In this document: one piece after another, positions 54,563 to 64,000 of the stretch
Position numbering within the stretch: the stretch's first letter is position 1
Layout of the letters: each line of letters starts with the position of its first letter
Source of the DNA: Sulfolobus acidocaldarius SUSAZ
GTDB taxonomy: Archaea; Thermoproteota; Thermoprotei_A; Sulfolobales; Sulfolobaceae
NCBI GenBank assembly: GCA_000508305.1
Contig: CP006977.1
Span: forward strand, 62,001-126,000
Length of the DNA: 64,000 nucleotides
Direction: 5' to 3'
The notes under the pieces: generated by a model
Told to the model about the DNA's origin: nothing
The model's database searches: none
The model's input: the letters and a program-made list of their open reading frames with translations, nothing else
Translations under genes and position numbers: made by a program

Positions 54563-55224
54563 GTAAGGCTTAGAATTAGTCTTTTTAATTTTTCCACATT
54601 CTTACTGATAAACATTCTGCCTTTTTCTTCATCTATAACTACTTTTCCCTTATTAATAATTCCGTATGGGTTTGACTCTTTAGTAGTTATAATATCGAAG
54701 ACACCCTCTTGAAAAGAGTAATTAACGTCCTTTAACTTATCTTCATTAACCAGTTTTGGATTAATCACTTTTATTGCAGATGTCTCTATTGTGCCTGCAT
54801 GAAGATCCTCTGAATTTTCTTCCTGAACTGTAAATGTGTAAACTTTAAATGTTTTGTTACTGAAGTTTAACTGCCTCTTAACTACATCTAGTACAGAAAC
54901 TACTCCTCCATGTCCTATTACTAATACTGCCTTTTTGGAAAATTTTGAAATAGAATTTAGGATTTCGATCATGTAAGAAGCGAATGTGACATATGAGACG
55001 CCTGCATATGGAAATCCCTCATGTTCCATGGAACAGGTGTAATAAACAGTTGGGAATAATAAAACAACATTATTCAGCTCTTCTTCAACTCTTTTAGCTA
55101 TTTCTTCAGCAATTATAGAATCAGTGCCCATAGGTAAATGAGGTCCGTGTTGTTCTAAACTACCTATTGGTATCAAAGCTATTTTATCTTGAATATCGTC
55201 CTTACTCGAGTACAATATCTTCAT
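54556..55224 (-). CDS. Creatininase family amidohydrolase
   Basis: 222 residues. Metal-binding PIGSLEQHGPHLPMGTDSIIAEEIAKRV near residue 17 (Glu, His, Asp), LVIGHGGVVSVLDVVKRQL near 99 and EDLHAGTIETSAIK near 135 match the creatininase family, which includes FAPy-deformylases and MftE peptidases. The exact substrate is not clear. The final codons and stop derive from an inserted mobile-element remnant. Start ATG 55224. Confidence 0.88.
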
Positions 55225-55597
55225 TGTTCTCTATGTACTTAAGTGGATTAGAGAGTTTAAAATAACTCTACTTTCAATCTCAAGTCCATTCAAGGTATAT
55301 GTATGCTTTTTATAGATAGTAAAACGTGAGGAATAGACATTCATAAACTTGATTTCTCTGGGATCTTTAGAATTGCATTTAGTTATCTAAATTTAAATAG
55401 TGTTAACGTATCTAAAGATTCACTAATTGGACGGAGATGCTTATAGGGAAAGCATCAGGACTTTAACCATAAGAAGGGATGGTTATGTGGGAGTAGCGAT
55501 ACGCGAATGCATATATTTTGCGGACATGGGTTAACTAGGGAGTCTAAGTTGGAGAGACCCTATAGGGAAACGAATGTAATGGAAATATCATGAGGTA
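55225..55597. other. Gene-free region with hairpin-rich segment (candidate ncRNA)
   Basis: About 370 bases with no credible gene. The first half is AT-rich. From about 55420 to 55590 GC rises and several hairpins follow each other: GATGC/GCATC (55436-55456), AACCAT/ATGGTT, GCGATACGC and AGGG...CCCT with TCT/AGA. TTTAAATAG at 55391-55399 could be a TATA box starting an RNA about 55420. ATGTGGGAGTAGCGATACGC resembles a part of the 348-bp element, so a degraded mobile derivative is a second explanation. Confidence 0.45.
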
Positions 55598-56851
55598 CTA
55601 ATGAAATGCGGTTAATAGCTGTATCAAGATTGTCCCAACAAATGAAATGAAGAGATAAAGTACTACAAAATTTACAGCTAATATAGGCAATGCATATTTC
55701 ATGAATTCTAGGAAGCTAAAGCCTTTTCCTCCTCTGCTTTCTGAAGCTTCAGAGACTATAACATTACTGGCAGCCCCTAAAATAGTGAAGTTTCCGGCAA
55801 TAGTGCTTCCGGCTGCTAACGCTAGCCAATTCAATATACTTACTGCGCCTAACTTCTGCATTTCTTGTATATATATAGCAACTAAAGGCACATTACTGAG
55901 TATTTGACTTAGGACTACACTGGAAGCCATTATGGTAGCTGTGTTAGTAGGTAATGGAACTATATGATACAAAGCATCCATTATTCCGCCCTTTACCAGA
56001 CCTTCAGTAAATATGAACAGTCCTATGAAAAACACAATTACACTCCAATCAACCTTTTGAATTATTTCTCTTCTTTCTTTATTGACCAGTAATAAGATCG
56101 AGGAAGTTACTAGGGAGGCTAGTACTATATCTATTCTATAAATGCTTAAAACAAAAAATAGTATGATAGTAATTGCCAATAAAATAAGAGAAGAATAAGC
56201 CAATCTTTTGTTTTGTATCTGAATATTTCCAAGGTTATCATCCACAGTAATGTTAGAGAGTTTTTTTCTAAAAATTAGAAGGAGGACGAAATAAGAAATG
56301 ATAAAATTTATCATAGTAGGTATTAGAAGAATAGCAACAAATATCAGAAAAGGAGTATTGGATTCTAGTAATATTAATAAGTTCTGAGGATTGCCAGTTG
56401 GCATCATTACACTACCTATTGTTACCCCAAATGCTAAAGCGTAAAGGAAGGGTAACTCATCGACTTTCATTGCCTTAGACGCTTCAAGAACAACAGGTGT
56501 CCAGCTTGATGATATACCGTCATTTGTAACCAAGTTGGAAAGGATTCCAGCGTAGAATAGAATATAGAAGAGAACCTTTTTTGGATCTTTATATCGAGAA
56601 ACTAATTTGTAAGCAAGAAATTTTAGAAATCCAGATACTTCTAACGCTGACGAGAACATAAAAAGTGTCATGAGAAATAGAATTACATCCAAATTAACAC
56701 TGGAGTAAGCTTCTTGTAGAGTTATTACTCCTGTCACTATCATTAAGATTCCACCAAAGAACATAGAAGCCCATAAAGGTACCCTAATAATACTCCTTGA
56801 AATGATCAATCCGTATGTTATTATGCCTATTATAAGAGCTATATATTCCAT
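55598..56851 (-). CDS. Anion/proton transporter (ArsB/NhaD/SLC13 superfamily)
   Basis: 417 residues, about 11 hydrophobic helices. Characteristic stretches: VNLDVILFLMTLFMFSSALEVSG near 54, NLVTNDGISSSWTPVVLEAS near 111, PTGNPQNLLIL near 150, and a second half-repeat with SNVPLVAIYI and AAGSTIAGNFTILGAASNVIVSE near 353. Two inverted halves with SN/TN and GN motifs are typical of the ion-transporter superfamily. Substrate (arsenite, sulfate, dicarboxylate or Na+) cannot be decided. No arsenic regulator lies nearby. Confidence 0.8.
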   Translation of the reverse strand: MEYIALIIGIITYGLIISRSIIRVPLWASMFFGGILMIVTGVITLQEAYSSVNLDVILFLMTLFMFSSALEVSGFLKFLAYKLVSRYKDPKKVLFYILFYAGILSNLVTNDGISSSWTPVVLEASKAMKVDELPFLYALAFGVTIGSVMMPTGNPQNLLILLESNTPFLIFVAILLIPTMINFIISYFVLLLIFRKKLSNITVDDNLGNIQIQNKRLAYSSLILLAITIILFFVLSIYRIDIVLASLVTSSILLLVNKERREIIQKVDWSVIVFFIGLFIFTEGLVKGGIMDALYHIVPLPTNTATIMASSVVLSQILSNVPLVAIYIQEMQKLGAVSILNWLALAAGSTIAGNFTILGAASNVIVSEASESRGGKGFSFLEFMKYALPILAVNFVVLYLFISFVGTILIQLLTAFH

Positions 56852-56886
56852 GAGTAAGTAGTTAATGCCTTATTCTTTTTAAGTTA

Positions 56887-58047
56887 TTGTCGATAAACAC
56901 AACTAACGTGAAGCTATTCATAGGGCAAGCATTCATAGTAGCCGGATCAACATTATTGTCTTTGCTTTATCCTTTAGTACTCTATGATCAGACTCACTCC
57001 ACTGCTTTATTAGGAATAAGTATAATGCTAAATGAGTTAGCAGTGGGTTTGGGATCGTATGTATGGGGTAGGATAATTGATAGAGTGAGGGAAAGATACA
57101 TATTCTTTATAATACTTCCTGTATCTGGTATCGGAATCACACTGTTGATCTTCGATACAAGTTTAGGTCTAGTGGGATATACTCTGTTAGGATTTTTTAC
57201 TGCCCTAGATTCACCTATATACTCCATATTACTGTTAGAGAGATTTTCCATGGATAAGGCTGTTGTCGCGAATTCCATGTTATCTCAACTCTCCTTGGCT
57301 GGAAATATAATAGGTAGTATAATGGGCGCATTTAAGTTAAAGTTCTTCACTATAATTATATTCTTTATAATCGCAGCTGTCTTAAACGCCATATTGATAC
57401 CTAGGTATAAGGGGGATATAAGAGAGGATAAGGTAGAGAGAATAAGGGATACTAGGAGGTTACTTAAACCTTTAATCTCTTATTCTATATTTAACCTTTC
57501 TGCAGAGGTCTTTTATGTGGTTTACATCCCATTACTTAATCTGTTAACATTGCCTTCATGGACCTATTTCGTTAGCTATACTATACTGTATGCGATAGAT
57601 GAATACATTTACTACATCTCGCCAAATTTAGTTAGGGATAATGAATTATACTATATCTTTATTTCAATAGCTCTGAGAGGTTTTTTAGTAGCTTTAGTGG
57701 GGTATTTGCTCTTTATGAAGATTAATTTTAGCTATCTTACTGTCTTGTTTTTTATATCTTTTGGTAGCCTATATCCTCTATATAATACGGCGTTATTTTC
57801 TCTTATCTTCAAAGATTTAAAGAAAAATAGGGGATCCATATTAGGTCTCTTCAGTGCCGGAAATAATTTAGCATCTGCAATGGGTAGTTACCTATCAGGA
57901 TTAGTAAATCCGATGTCGATATCTCAGGCTTATTTCTTCAGTTTCTTCGGGTTTTCATTATCGTTTTTTATAATGTATGACTACATTAATGAAAAAAGAC
58001 AAAGAGTTGAAAATAAAAAGAAAGTCATCGTTTCTAATTCTACCTAG
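56887..58047 (+). CDS. Major facilitator superfamily transporter
   Basis: 386 residues, about 12 hydrophobic helices. The motif GSYVWGRIIDRVRERYIF near residue 57-74 is the MFS loop between helices 2 and 3 (a GxxxDRxGR variant). The second half has a similar GSILGLFSAGNNLASAMGSYLSGL. TTG start at 56887 (MSINTTNVK). Divergent from the ArsB-like gene, so the two share a short promoter region. Drug or sugar efflux is possible; no specific substrate can be stated. Overlaps the thioesterase gene by eight bases convergently. Confidence 0.8.
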   Translation: MSINTTNVKLFIGQAFIVAGSTLLSLLYPLVLYDQTHSTALLGISIMLNELAVGLGSYVWGRIIDRVRERYIFFIILPVSGIGITLLIFDTSLGLVGYTLLGFFTALDSPIYSILLLERFSMDKAVVANSMLSQLSLAGNIIGSIMGAFKLKFFTIIIFFIIAAVLNAILIPRYKGDIREDKVERIRDTRRLLKPLISYSIFNLSAEVFYVVYIPLLNLLTLPSWTYFVSYTILYAIDEYIYYISPNLVRDNELYYIFISIALRGFLVALVGYLLFMKINFSYLTVLFFISFGSLYPLYNTALFSLIFKDLKKNRGSILGLFSAGNNLASAMGSYLSGLVNPMSISQAYFFSFFGFSLSFFIMYDYINEKRQRVENKKKVIVSNST

Positions 58048-58984
58048 TAGTAATTAGTTTCTTTCTTCTTAAAACTTCATCATAATATTTCTTTTCGACG
58101 TCGGTTTCTGGTGTATAGCTAGGTACTCTTATGGGTTTTCCATTAGAGTCAACCCTGACATAAGTGAAATAACCCGTTGTTATGTGTTCTTTCATCATAG
58201 TTTTTGGATCTATCCTAATTACATTAATCAGTGTTTCTATTGATGTATTTCCTACATATATTATTCCTGCTCTTATTTCCACGATATCGCCTAACCTAAT
58301 TGGTGTATAGAAACTCATTCTATTGACGGCAACAGTAACTACAGTTCCAGGTTCACTCTGTTTTATGTATCTTCCACATAATACACCGCCTAGGTCATCC
58401 ATCGCTTTAAGTAATTTTCCAGCAGAAATTATCTTTCCGTCATAGGTCATGTCAGGTGTGATAAATATCTTTGACGATAATCTAAATCTCAATCCTTCTG
58501 TAGGATCAGTGATATCAAACTTCTTTTCAACCCTATCCTTAATAGCTCTTTGTCTCTCATTTCTCCTTTCAATAGCCTTCTCCATTCTTCTCTTCTCCTC
58601 TTCCGTGTCAGCGATCAGCTTGTTCTCTATTATTATGGGTTTAAATAAATCGTCTATTTTTACGTACGTACCTGTTGCTTCGACCAATGTCTCTTCGTCT
58701 CTTAAGGCTCTCATAGATACTTCTACAGAAGAGTTGCCCACATATTCTGCTTCCGCTTCCACTGCTATGTTATCTCCTAATGATATCGGTTTCTTAAATA
58801 TAACGTCGTCAAGTGATGCTATAACCGCTAAACCTTTGGCTACCCTTATCGCTGACATCATTCCAGTATCCACTAGAAAGTTCAGCATTACACCTCCGTG
58901 CAGTCTACCTAGATAATTTATGTGCTCGTAATGAATTATTTTTATTGAGGAGACTTTGGTTTCAGATATTCTCAAATATGACAC
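58040..58984 (-). CDS. Acyl-CoA thioesterase with two hotdog domains
   Basis: 314 residues. Domain 1 has GRLHGGVMLNFLVDTGMMSAIR and VIASLDDVIFKKPISLGD; domain 2 repeats the pattern with ISAGKLLKAMDDLGGVL and VAVNRMSFYTPIRLGD. The duplicated hotdog fold matches acyl-CoA hydrolases of the BFIT/ACOT type. Cytosolic; substrate chain length unknown. GTG 58984 lies in the 3' end of the preceding small gene (23 bases overlap), so it is the last gene of the nurA-herA operon. Confidence 0.88.
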   Translation of the reverse strand: MSYLRISETKVSSIKIIHYEHINYLGRLHGGVMLNFLVDTGMMSAIRVAKGLAVIASLDDVIFKKPISLGDNIAVEAEAEYVGNSSVEVSMRALRDEETLVEATGTYVKIDDLFKPIIIENKLIADTEEEKRRMEKAIERRNERQRAIKDRVEKKFDITDPTEGLRFRLSSKIFITPDMTYDGKIISAGKLLKAMDDLGGVLCGRYIKQSEPGTVVTVAVNRMSFYTPIRLGDIVEIRAGIIYVGNTSIETLINVIRIDPKTMMKEHITTGYFTYVRVDSNGKPIRVPSYTPETDVEKKYYDEVLRRKKLITTR

Positions 58985-59354
58985 TATTAACTTGATCAGC
59001 CACTTCTAAATATTTTTTATCTATCTTGGAGTATTCAAGTAAATAATCCCTTAATTGACCCAATATTTGCTTCCAATTAGTTTTTATCACTTTAATAACA
59101 TCTTCAGGTATTTCATTGTATTCTATTCTTTTACTATCTGCTGAAAATATTGGTAAATATTCTTCAAGTGATAAGGATATAATTACTACGCCTCTTCTGT
59201 CCAATACATACTCATGAACACCCTTCTTTGTCAGTGATATTCCGTAATCGTCGGATGGGGGTAACAGTCTAGCAACTGTTTTAAGAAAATCTATTGTAGA
59301 TTCTTTATCTCCTTTTAATTTCATTTTTTTAAGAACGTTCTGTAACTCACTCAT
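58962..59354 (-). CDS. Hypothetical protein in the HerA-NurA operon
   Basis: 130 residues, not recognised. Predicted to start with a helix (LQNVLKKMKLKGDKESTIDFLKTVARLL), then a beta-rich core (HEYVLDRRGVVIISLSLEEYLPIF) and helical end. Its ATG is immediately after the herA stop (0 bases) and its end overlaps the thioesterase by 23 bases, so it is co-translated with the HerA paralogue. A third component of that module is a reasonable idea. Confidence 0.6.
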   Translation of the reverse strand: MSELQNVLKKMKLKGDKESTIDFLKTVARLLPPSDDYGISLTKKGVHEYVLDRRGVVIISLSLEEYLPIFSADSKRIEYNEIPEDVIKVIKTNWKQILGQLRDYLLEYSKIDKKYLEVADQVNSVIFENI

Positions 59355-61175
59355 TTAACTCGCCTTTGACAAATCATAATGTCCTAATGGTGGAGGAACA
59401 GGTACTCGTATTTTAATTTTACCCTCCCTTAACCATGGGGATATTAAGTAAGCTACTCCATTTCTTTCCCAACTTAATATTTTAGCTTCTATTTTCGATA
59501 AACCTAAGGATTCTGCTACCTCTGGCTTTATTCTGAAAATGATTTTTGTATTTGCCAACTGAACTATTATATCTGATAGATCAGTTGGATTATGGGTAGA
59601 GAATATAAAGCCGATTTTTCTTCTCCTACCTAGCCTCATCATAGATGATATCTTTCCTGCCACTTTTCTAACATAATTTGCGTCCTCTTCAGAACCTTTA
59701 CCAGAGGGGAAGAACTTATGAGCCTCGTCAATTATCAATACAAGCCTTTCCTTTAATGAGCCTATTTTCATCTGAGCCTCCCTTATTTCAAATATTTTAT
59801 CAAGAAAATAATAAGTTACAATTTTCTGAGCGAAGTCATCTAATTCACTATTATAAAGATCTAGAATTAATAACTTTCTATCAGATGTCAGTAGTCTTCC
59901 TAAAGGTTCTCTCTTTACTCCCACGTCAAATAGACCTGTCGATCTGAGCAAATATAATCCTCTTAATATATTCTCCTTAGTGCTTTTGTGAATACTCAAA
60001 TTATCCAAGTCATAATCTTCAAGAGAATCCGTGAGGCTAGCCAGAGAATTGTAGTCTTTTCCCTTTCTCTTTAATAGAATCTTAAGAAATTGGGTAGCCT
60101 GTTCAGAGAAATAAGGATTCAATCTAGGTAAAACTTTCTTTATCTCATCAAACTTAAAATAAAATGGAGATATTTCGACCTCAGATTTCCACTCACTGTT
60201 TGAGACTACTATTCTTCCCTCAGATACACTGTGGTAAAATTTGTATCCTTTTTTGGACAGGTAGTTTATCATTGGATACACGTAAAGTTTGAAATATGCA
60301 TTTGTTATTGATAAAAGATCCTTATTTCCGTTAGTGTATTTCCTTATCCACTTTCTTGATAAAGGGTAAATTATACTGAGATTTAATCCCGACAACTTAG
60401 GGTAAAGAGACTCGAAAAGGGTTAAACTTTGACTTACGTTCTTATCTGTTTTATCAGGCGGTAAAAAAATGTGATAATAGTCTCCTGTTGCATCAAAAAC
60501 GAAAACCTTAGTCAGCTCTGCTATTGAGTAAATACCTGCAATTACGTCTTTTACAAATGATGTTTTTCCTGCTCCAGTTGTTCCCAATATCAGTGTATGA
60601 TAGTTTAGGTCATCTAGGCTGATACTTACTTTTATATTGCCTACGTGATTATCTAAGTAGCCTAATCTCAAAAGACCTCTATTGGTATCTAGAGACCTCT
60701 CTATTACCTCTGCTCTAGGCAAAATAACTGGTGATTGTGGCTCAACGACCAGGTCAGCTGACTCTGGCTCCGTTGACTCCAGAAAATTTACTTTAGTGAG
60801 AGGTTCGCATTTTATTATTACGTTAGATATTAGGGAACCTGGTTCCTCTTCCCCTATTTCATTATTTGATATTATTGGCGAATCTGGATATAATAATGAT
60901 GACACGTCACTTCTTTCATATCCTATGACTCTCAGCAGAACAAAGTACAAAGTCTTTATGTCAATAGCTCCCAATAAAACCCCGATCTTTCCCAAAAAAG
61001 GGTACTTATAGTAAGTTACAGGATCAATAACTACATTAATTTGTGTATTGTTTTCATCCACTTTACTTGGAATTCCACGTGATACTCTTCCTATAATATC
61101 ACCTAATGTAATAGCCAATGCTTTGGCTTTCTCTATCTGGTCCTTAATCTTCATTGAAAAATCTTCAGACAACAT
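59355..61175 (-). CDS. HerA-like hexameric ATPase (paralogue)
   Basis: 606 residues from ATG 61175, four bases after GAGGTG; the frame continues upstream to 61226 but without a ribosome site. N-terminal HAS-barrel-like domain (to about 170), then FtsK-HerA ATPase: LGTTGAGKTSFVKDV (Walker A, near 200), LVLIIDEAHKFF (Walker B) and sensor GFIFSTHNPTDLSDIIV, with an Arg finger region RIKPEVAESLG. The canonical HerA works with NurA, Mre11 and Rad50 in end resection. No mre11 or rad50 is here, so this pair appears to be a second set. Confidence 0.85.
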   Translation of the reverse strand: MLSEDFSMKIKDQIEKAKALAITLGDIIGRVSRGIPSKVDENNTQINVVIDPVTYYKYPFLGKIGVLLGAIDIKTLYFVLLRVIGYERSDVSSLLYPDSPIISNNEIGEEEPGSLISNVIIKCEPLTKVNFLESTEPESADLVVEPQSPVILPRAEVIERSLDTNRGLLRLGYLDNHVGNIKVSISLDDLNYHTLILGTTGAGKTSFVKDVIAGIYSIAELTKVFVFDATGDYYHIFLPPDKTDKNVSQSLTLFESLYPKLSGLNLSIIYPLSRKWIRKYTNGNKDLLSITNAYFKLYVYPMINYLSKKGYKFYHSVSEGRIVVSNSEWKSEVEISPFYFKFDEIKKVLPRLNPYFSEQATQFLKILLKRKGKDYNSLASLTDSLEDYDLDNLSIHKSTKENILRGLYLLRSTGLFDVGVKREPLGRLLTSDRKLLILDLYNSELDDFAQKIVTYYFLDKIFEIREAQMKIGSLKERLVLIIDEAHKFFPSGKGSEEDANYVRKVAGKISSMMRLGRRRKIGFIFSTHNPTDLSDIIVQLANTKIIFRIKPEVAESLGLSKIEAKILSWERNGVAYLISPWLREGKIKIRVPVPPPLGHYDLSKAS

Positions 61176-62253
61176 CAAGCACCTCAAATTTGTTTCTGAA
61201 ACTCTCCTGGACTCCAATTCTATCAAGCGAGAACATAATAAATCTCAGAATACCCGATGACAATTCTTTTGCAGTCTTGTCTGCTACAGCTAAGGTTAAA
61301 GGTATTCCTTCAGTTGTGAATTTCAGTGAAGATAATTTATCTAAAGCGTTTTTACCTATTGATTCTATCCTTAGAATAGAGAATTTCGGTACGTATTTAT
61401 GAATAGGATAAATCATGTAATTTACAAATACTTTAACTCTTTCATTTATATCTTTAACAAGGGGTCCAATACTTAATGTGGGGTACGGCGGATTATAATT
61501 AAATCTAACAAATTGATATAAGTAGGCCTCATCTGATAAAAACCCTCGAGGGTCTACCTTATATTTTGCTGTCAGTTCCTTATTATTAGATAGAGTTCTA
61601 ATTAACAGGTCTGACTTGTCTATCCTTTTAACTACTCCAATGAAATTTTGATCTAAAATCGAAAGCCGTTCATTTGTGATTTTAGTTTTGACCCTCTCAG
61701 GGAGGTATATATAAGGGGGGAATAATGGTCCATCAACTAAGACTAAACCCTTATTTTTTAATACTTTTAAAGCTTCAGTTTCTAATATAGCTCTCAACTC
61801 AATTTCTATTCTTTCAGGTTCTATTGTAGATTGGAAAGGTGTACCATCTAGTGAAAATGTCATGATATATTTTGATGAATATAAATACGGATTTATTGTT
61901 CCTTTAGAGTTTGATGAAGGAGCTAAGGCTATGAAGGGCTTCTGAATCTCCAGTCCTTTTAGACCAAACAAACCTGGATAAACTCCGTACACAGGCTTGT
62001 TAGAAGAAGACACTGCAACTGTGGATATACTTATTGTTCCACCGGCGGAAAAAATACTTCTACTACTCCCATCTATTGCATACACTTCCATATTTTGTTT
62101 TGTTGGAATTACCTCTTTTACAATGTCAGTAGTGATCAATGAGGCTTCGCTTTCTTTAAAATCTTCCCTAGGGACATAAATATTGAAGTACTCTCTTATA
62201 TATCTTTGTATTACTTCATTCAGTATTACAGCAAGTTCATTGGTATTACTCAT
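61165..62253 (-). CDS. NurA-domain nuclease (paralogue)
   Basis: 362 residues. NurA pattern: VYAIDGSSRSIFSAGGTISIS near 58 with the first acidic metal ligand, LVLVDGPLFPPYIYLPERV near 170 with the second Asp, and DEAYLYQFVRFNYNPPYPTLSIGPL near 270. The RNase H-like nuclease digests 5' strands together with HerA. It overlaps herA by 11 bases, with GAGGTG inside its 3' end serving the HerA start. The operon continues with a small hypothetical gene and a thioesterase. Confidence 0.82.
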   Translation of the reverse strand: MSNTNELAVILNEVIQRYIREYFNIYVPREDFKESEASLITTDIVKEVIPTKQNMEVYAIDGSSRSIFSAGGTISISTVAVSSSNKPVYGVYPGLFGLKGLEIQKPFIALAPSSNSKGTINPYLYSSKYIMTFSLDGTPFQSTIEPERIEIELRAILETEALKVLKNKGLVLVDGPLFPPYIYLPERVKTKITNERLSILDQNFIGVVKRIDKSDLLIRTLSNNKELTAKYKVDPRGFLSDEAYLYQFVRFNYNPPYPTLSIGPLVKDINERVKVFVNYMIYPIHKYVPKFSILRIESIGKNALDKLSSLKFTTEGIPLTLAVADKTAKELSSGILRFIMFSLDRIGVQESFRNKFEVLDVV

Positions 62254-62286
62254 TCTTTGTTATAATTTTATTAATGTAATATTTAA

Positions 62287-62318
62287 ATATGGCGTAATAC
62301 CAATTAGTATTACCATAT
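62287..62318. promoter_or_regulatory. Inverted repeat between flavoprotein and nurA genes
   Basis: GTAATAC (62294-62300), 6-nt loop CAATTA, GTATTAC (62307-62313), extended by ATATGG/CCATAT with a 2-base bulge. It starts two bases after the flavoprotein stop and lies upstream of the nurA TATA region (TTTAAATATTAC, minus strand). It can be an operator for the nurA-herA operon or a hairpin ending the flavoprotein transcript. Confidence 0.45.
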
Positions 62319-62319
62319 C

Positions 62320-63642
<1,323 letters not shown>

Positions 63643-63651
63643 TACAGTCAC

Positions 63652-63955
63652 CTTATTTTTAATATTTCTAAATCAAAGTTAATAAACTACACATACGCAG
63701 ATTTTTAGATATATTAATATTTAACTACTTATATAATAACTAATAATTAACTTTTATGTGTATTACGAAGTCTATTTTTAGTGTATGTTCTTTATCTAGT
63801 ACAATAAACACAGCAGTATTGCTGTCCATGAGACCCCTAGATTCCTAGGAAGAAGTTTTAAATTTTCAGGAATCACAATCTCTAACACTTACCTTTTTCT
63901 TTAATTTATATAATAGGTAACTCATTTATAGTGAATTCACCAAGAAATATTTGTT
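63652..63955. other. Intergenic region, flavoprotein to the last gene
   Basis: About 300 bases between divergent genes, AT-rich with many TATA-like strings. A 6-bp hairpin ACAGCA-GTAT-TGCTGT (63810-63825) and the 10-bp palindrome TTCCTAGGAA (63842-63851) are visible. CATTTATAG at 63923-63931 is a fitting TATA box for the gene at 63956. Confidence 0.45.
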
Positions 63956-64000
63956 ATGGAGAAAACAGGTTTTGAAAATTTAACAAAGAAATTGGATGAG
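63956..64000 (+). CDS. Start of an unidentified gene (cut by window end)
   Basis: ATG at 63956, 26 bases after a TATA-like CATTTATAG, followed by 15 codons (MEKTGFENLTKKLDE) with no stop. The strand-specific codon use looks like Sulfolobus. The product cannot be identified from 15 residues. Leaderless start likely. Confidence 0.5.
   Translation, partial: MEKTGFENLTKKLDE

Noticed and set aside
58449-58916. 155-codon frame on the plus strand
   Set aside because: It is antisense to the conserved first hotdog domain of the thioesterase and has no family signature.

Overview
The window is a chromosomal segment of a thermoacidophilic crenarchaeon of the genus Sulfolobus, most likely S. acidocaldarius or a very close relative. 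The signs are low-GC coding DNA, archaeal ribosomal-protein and RNA-polymerase clusters, many leaderless genes with a TATA box about 26 nt upstream, TTG and GTG starts, archaeal SRP RNA, DoxB/C/E quinol oxidase, two Lrs14-like regulators, PibD, an S. acidocaldarius-type GGPP synthase and an AglH-type enzyme. Species assignment is from memory of these families; no search was run.

Layout. 1-570 is the tail of an AIR-synthase-related gene. 0.6-5.0 kb is the universal cluster rps13-rps4-rps11-rpoD-rpl18e-rpl13-rps9-rpoN-rps2. 4.9-9.5 kb continues into lipid and glycan precursor genes (Memo-like, a degenerate GHMP-kinase-like protein, type-2 IPP isomerase, GGPP synthase, AglH). 10.2-10.7 kb holds SRP RNA and tRNA-Ser(GCT). 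11-14 kb is the terminal quinol oxidase doxBCE. 14-24 kb carries regulators, a molybdopterin operon (moeA-mobA-methyltransferase-dph6, with divergent mobB), a DtxR-like regulator, glycerate 2-kinase and an orphan ABC permease. 24.5-33.8 kb is a decayed stretch: a cation antiporter with one frameshift, pstS with two frameshifts, and pstB split by a TnpB element. 33.8-50 kb holds metabolism (fumarase, Nudix, glycosyltransferase, MMPL transporter), tRNA acetyltransferase TmcA, exonuclease III, TusA, a helical-repeat protein, a second Lrs14 regulator and oxidoreductases. 50-64 kb has thiC, a SelB-like protein, prepilin peptidase PibD, transporters, a thioesterase, a HerA-NurA paralogue pair and a CoA-disulfide-reductase-like flavoprotein.

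Not obvious from the protein-coding genes: (i) three members of one IS200/IS605-type family share termini. One is a 1319-bp TnpB element exactly interrupting pstB, one a 348-bp derivative without an intact TnpB frame next to thiC, and one a 43-bp 'solo end' that supplies the stop codons of two convergent genes. All insert after T(T/G)AC. (ii) There is one near-canonical C/D box sRNA just before tmcA and a second candidate with an unusual C/D pair after the orphan permease. (iii) The IPP isomerase gene appears to start at ATT. (iv) A 53-residue AbrB-fold gene lies at 14853-15014. (v) A GC-rich hairpin leader precedes pibD, and a gene-free 370-bp region near 55.5 kb is rich in hairpins.

No CRISPR array, integrase, replication origin or virus-like gene set was seen. 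The window reads as core chromosome with localised gene decay and mobile-element traces.
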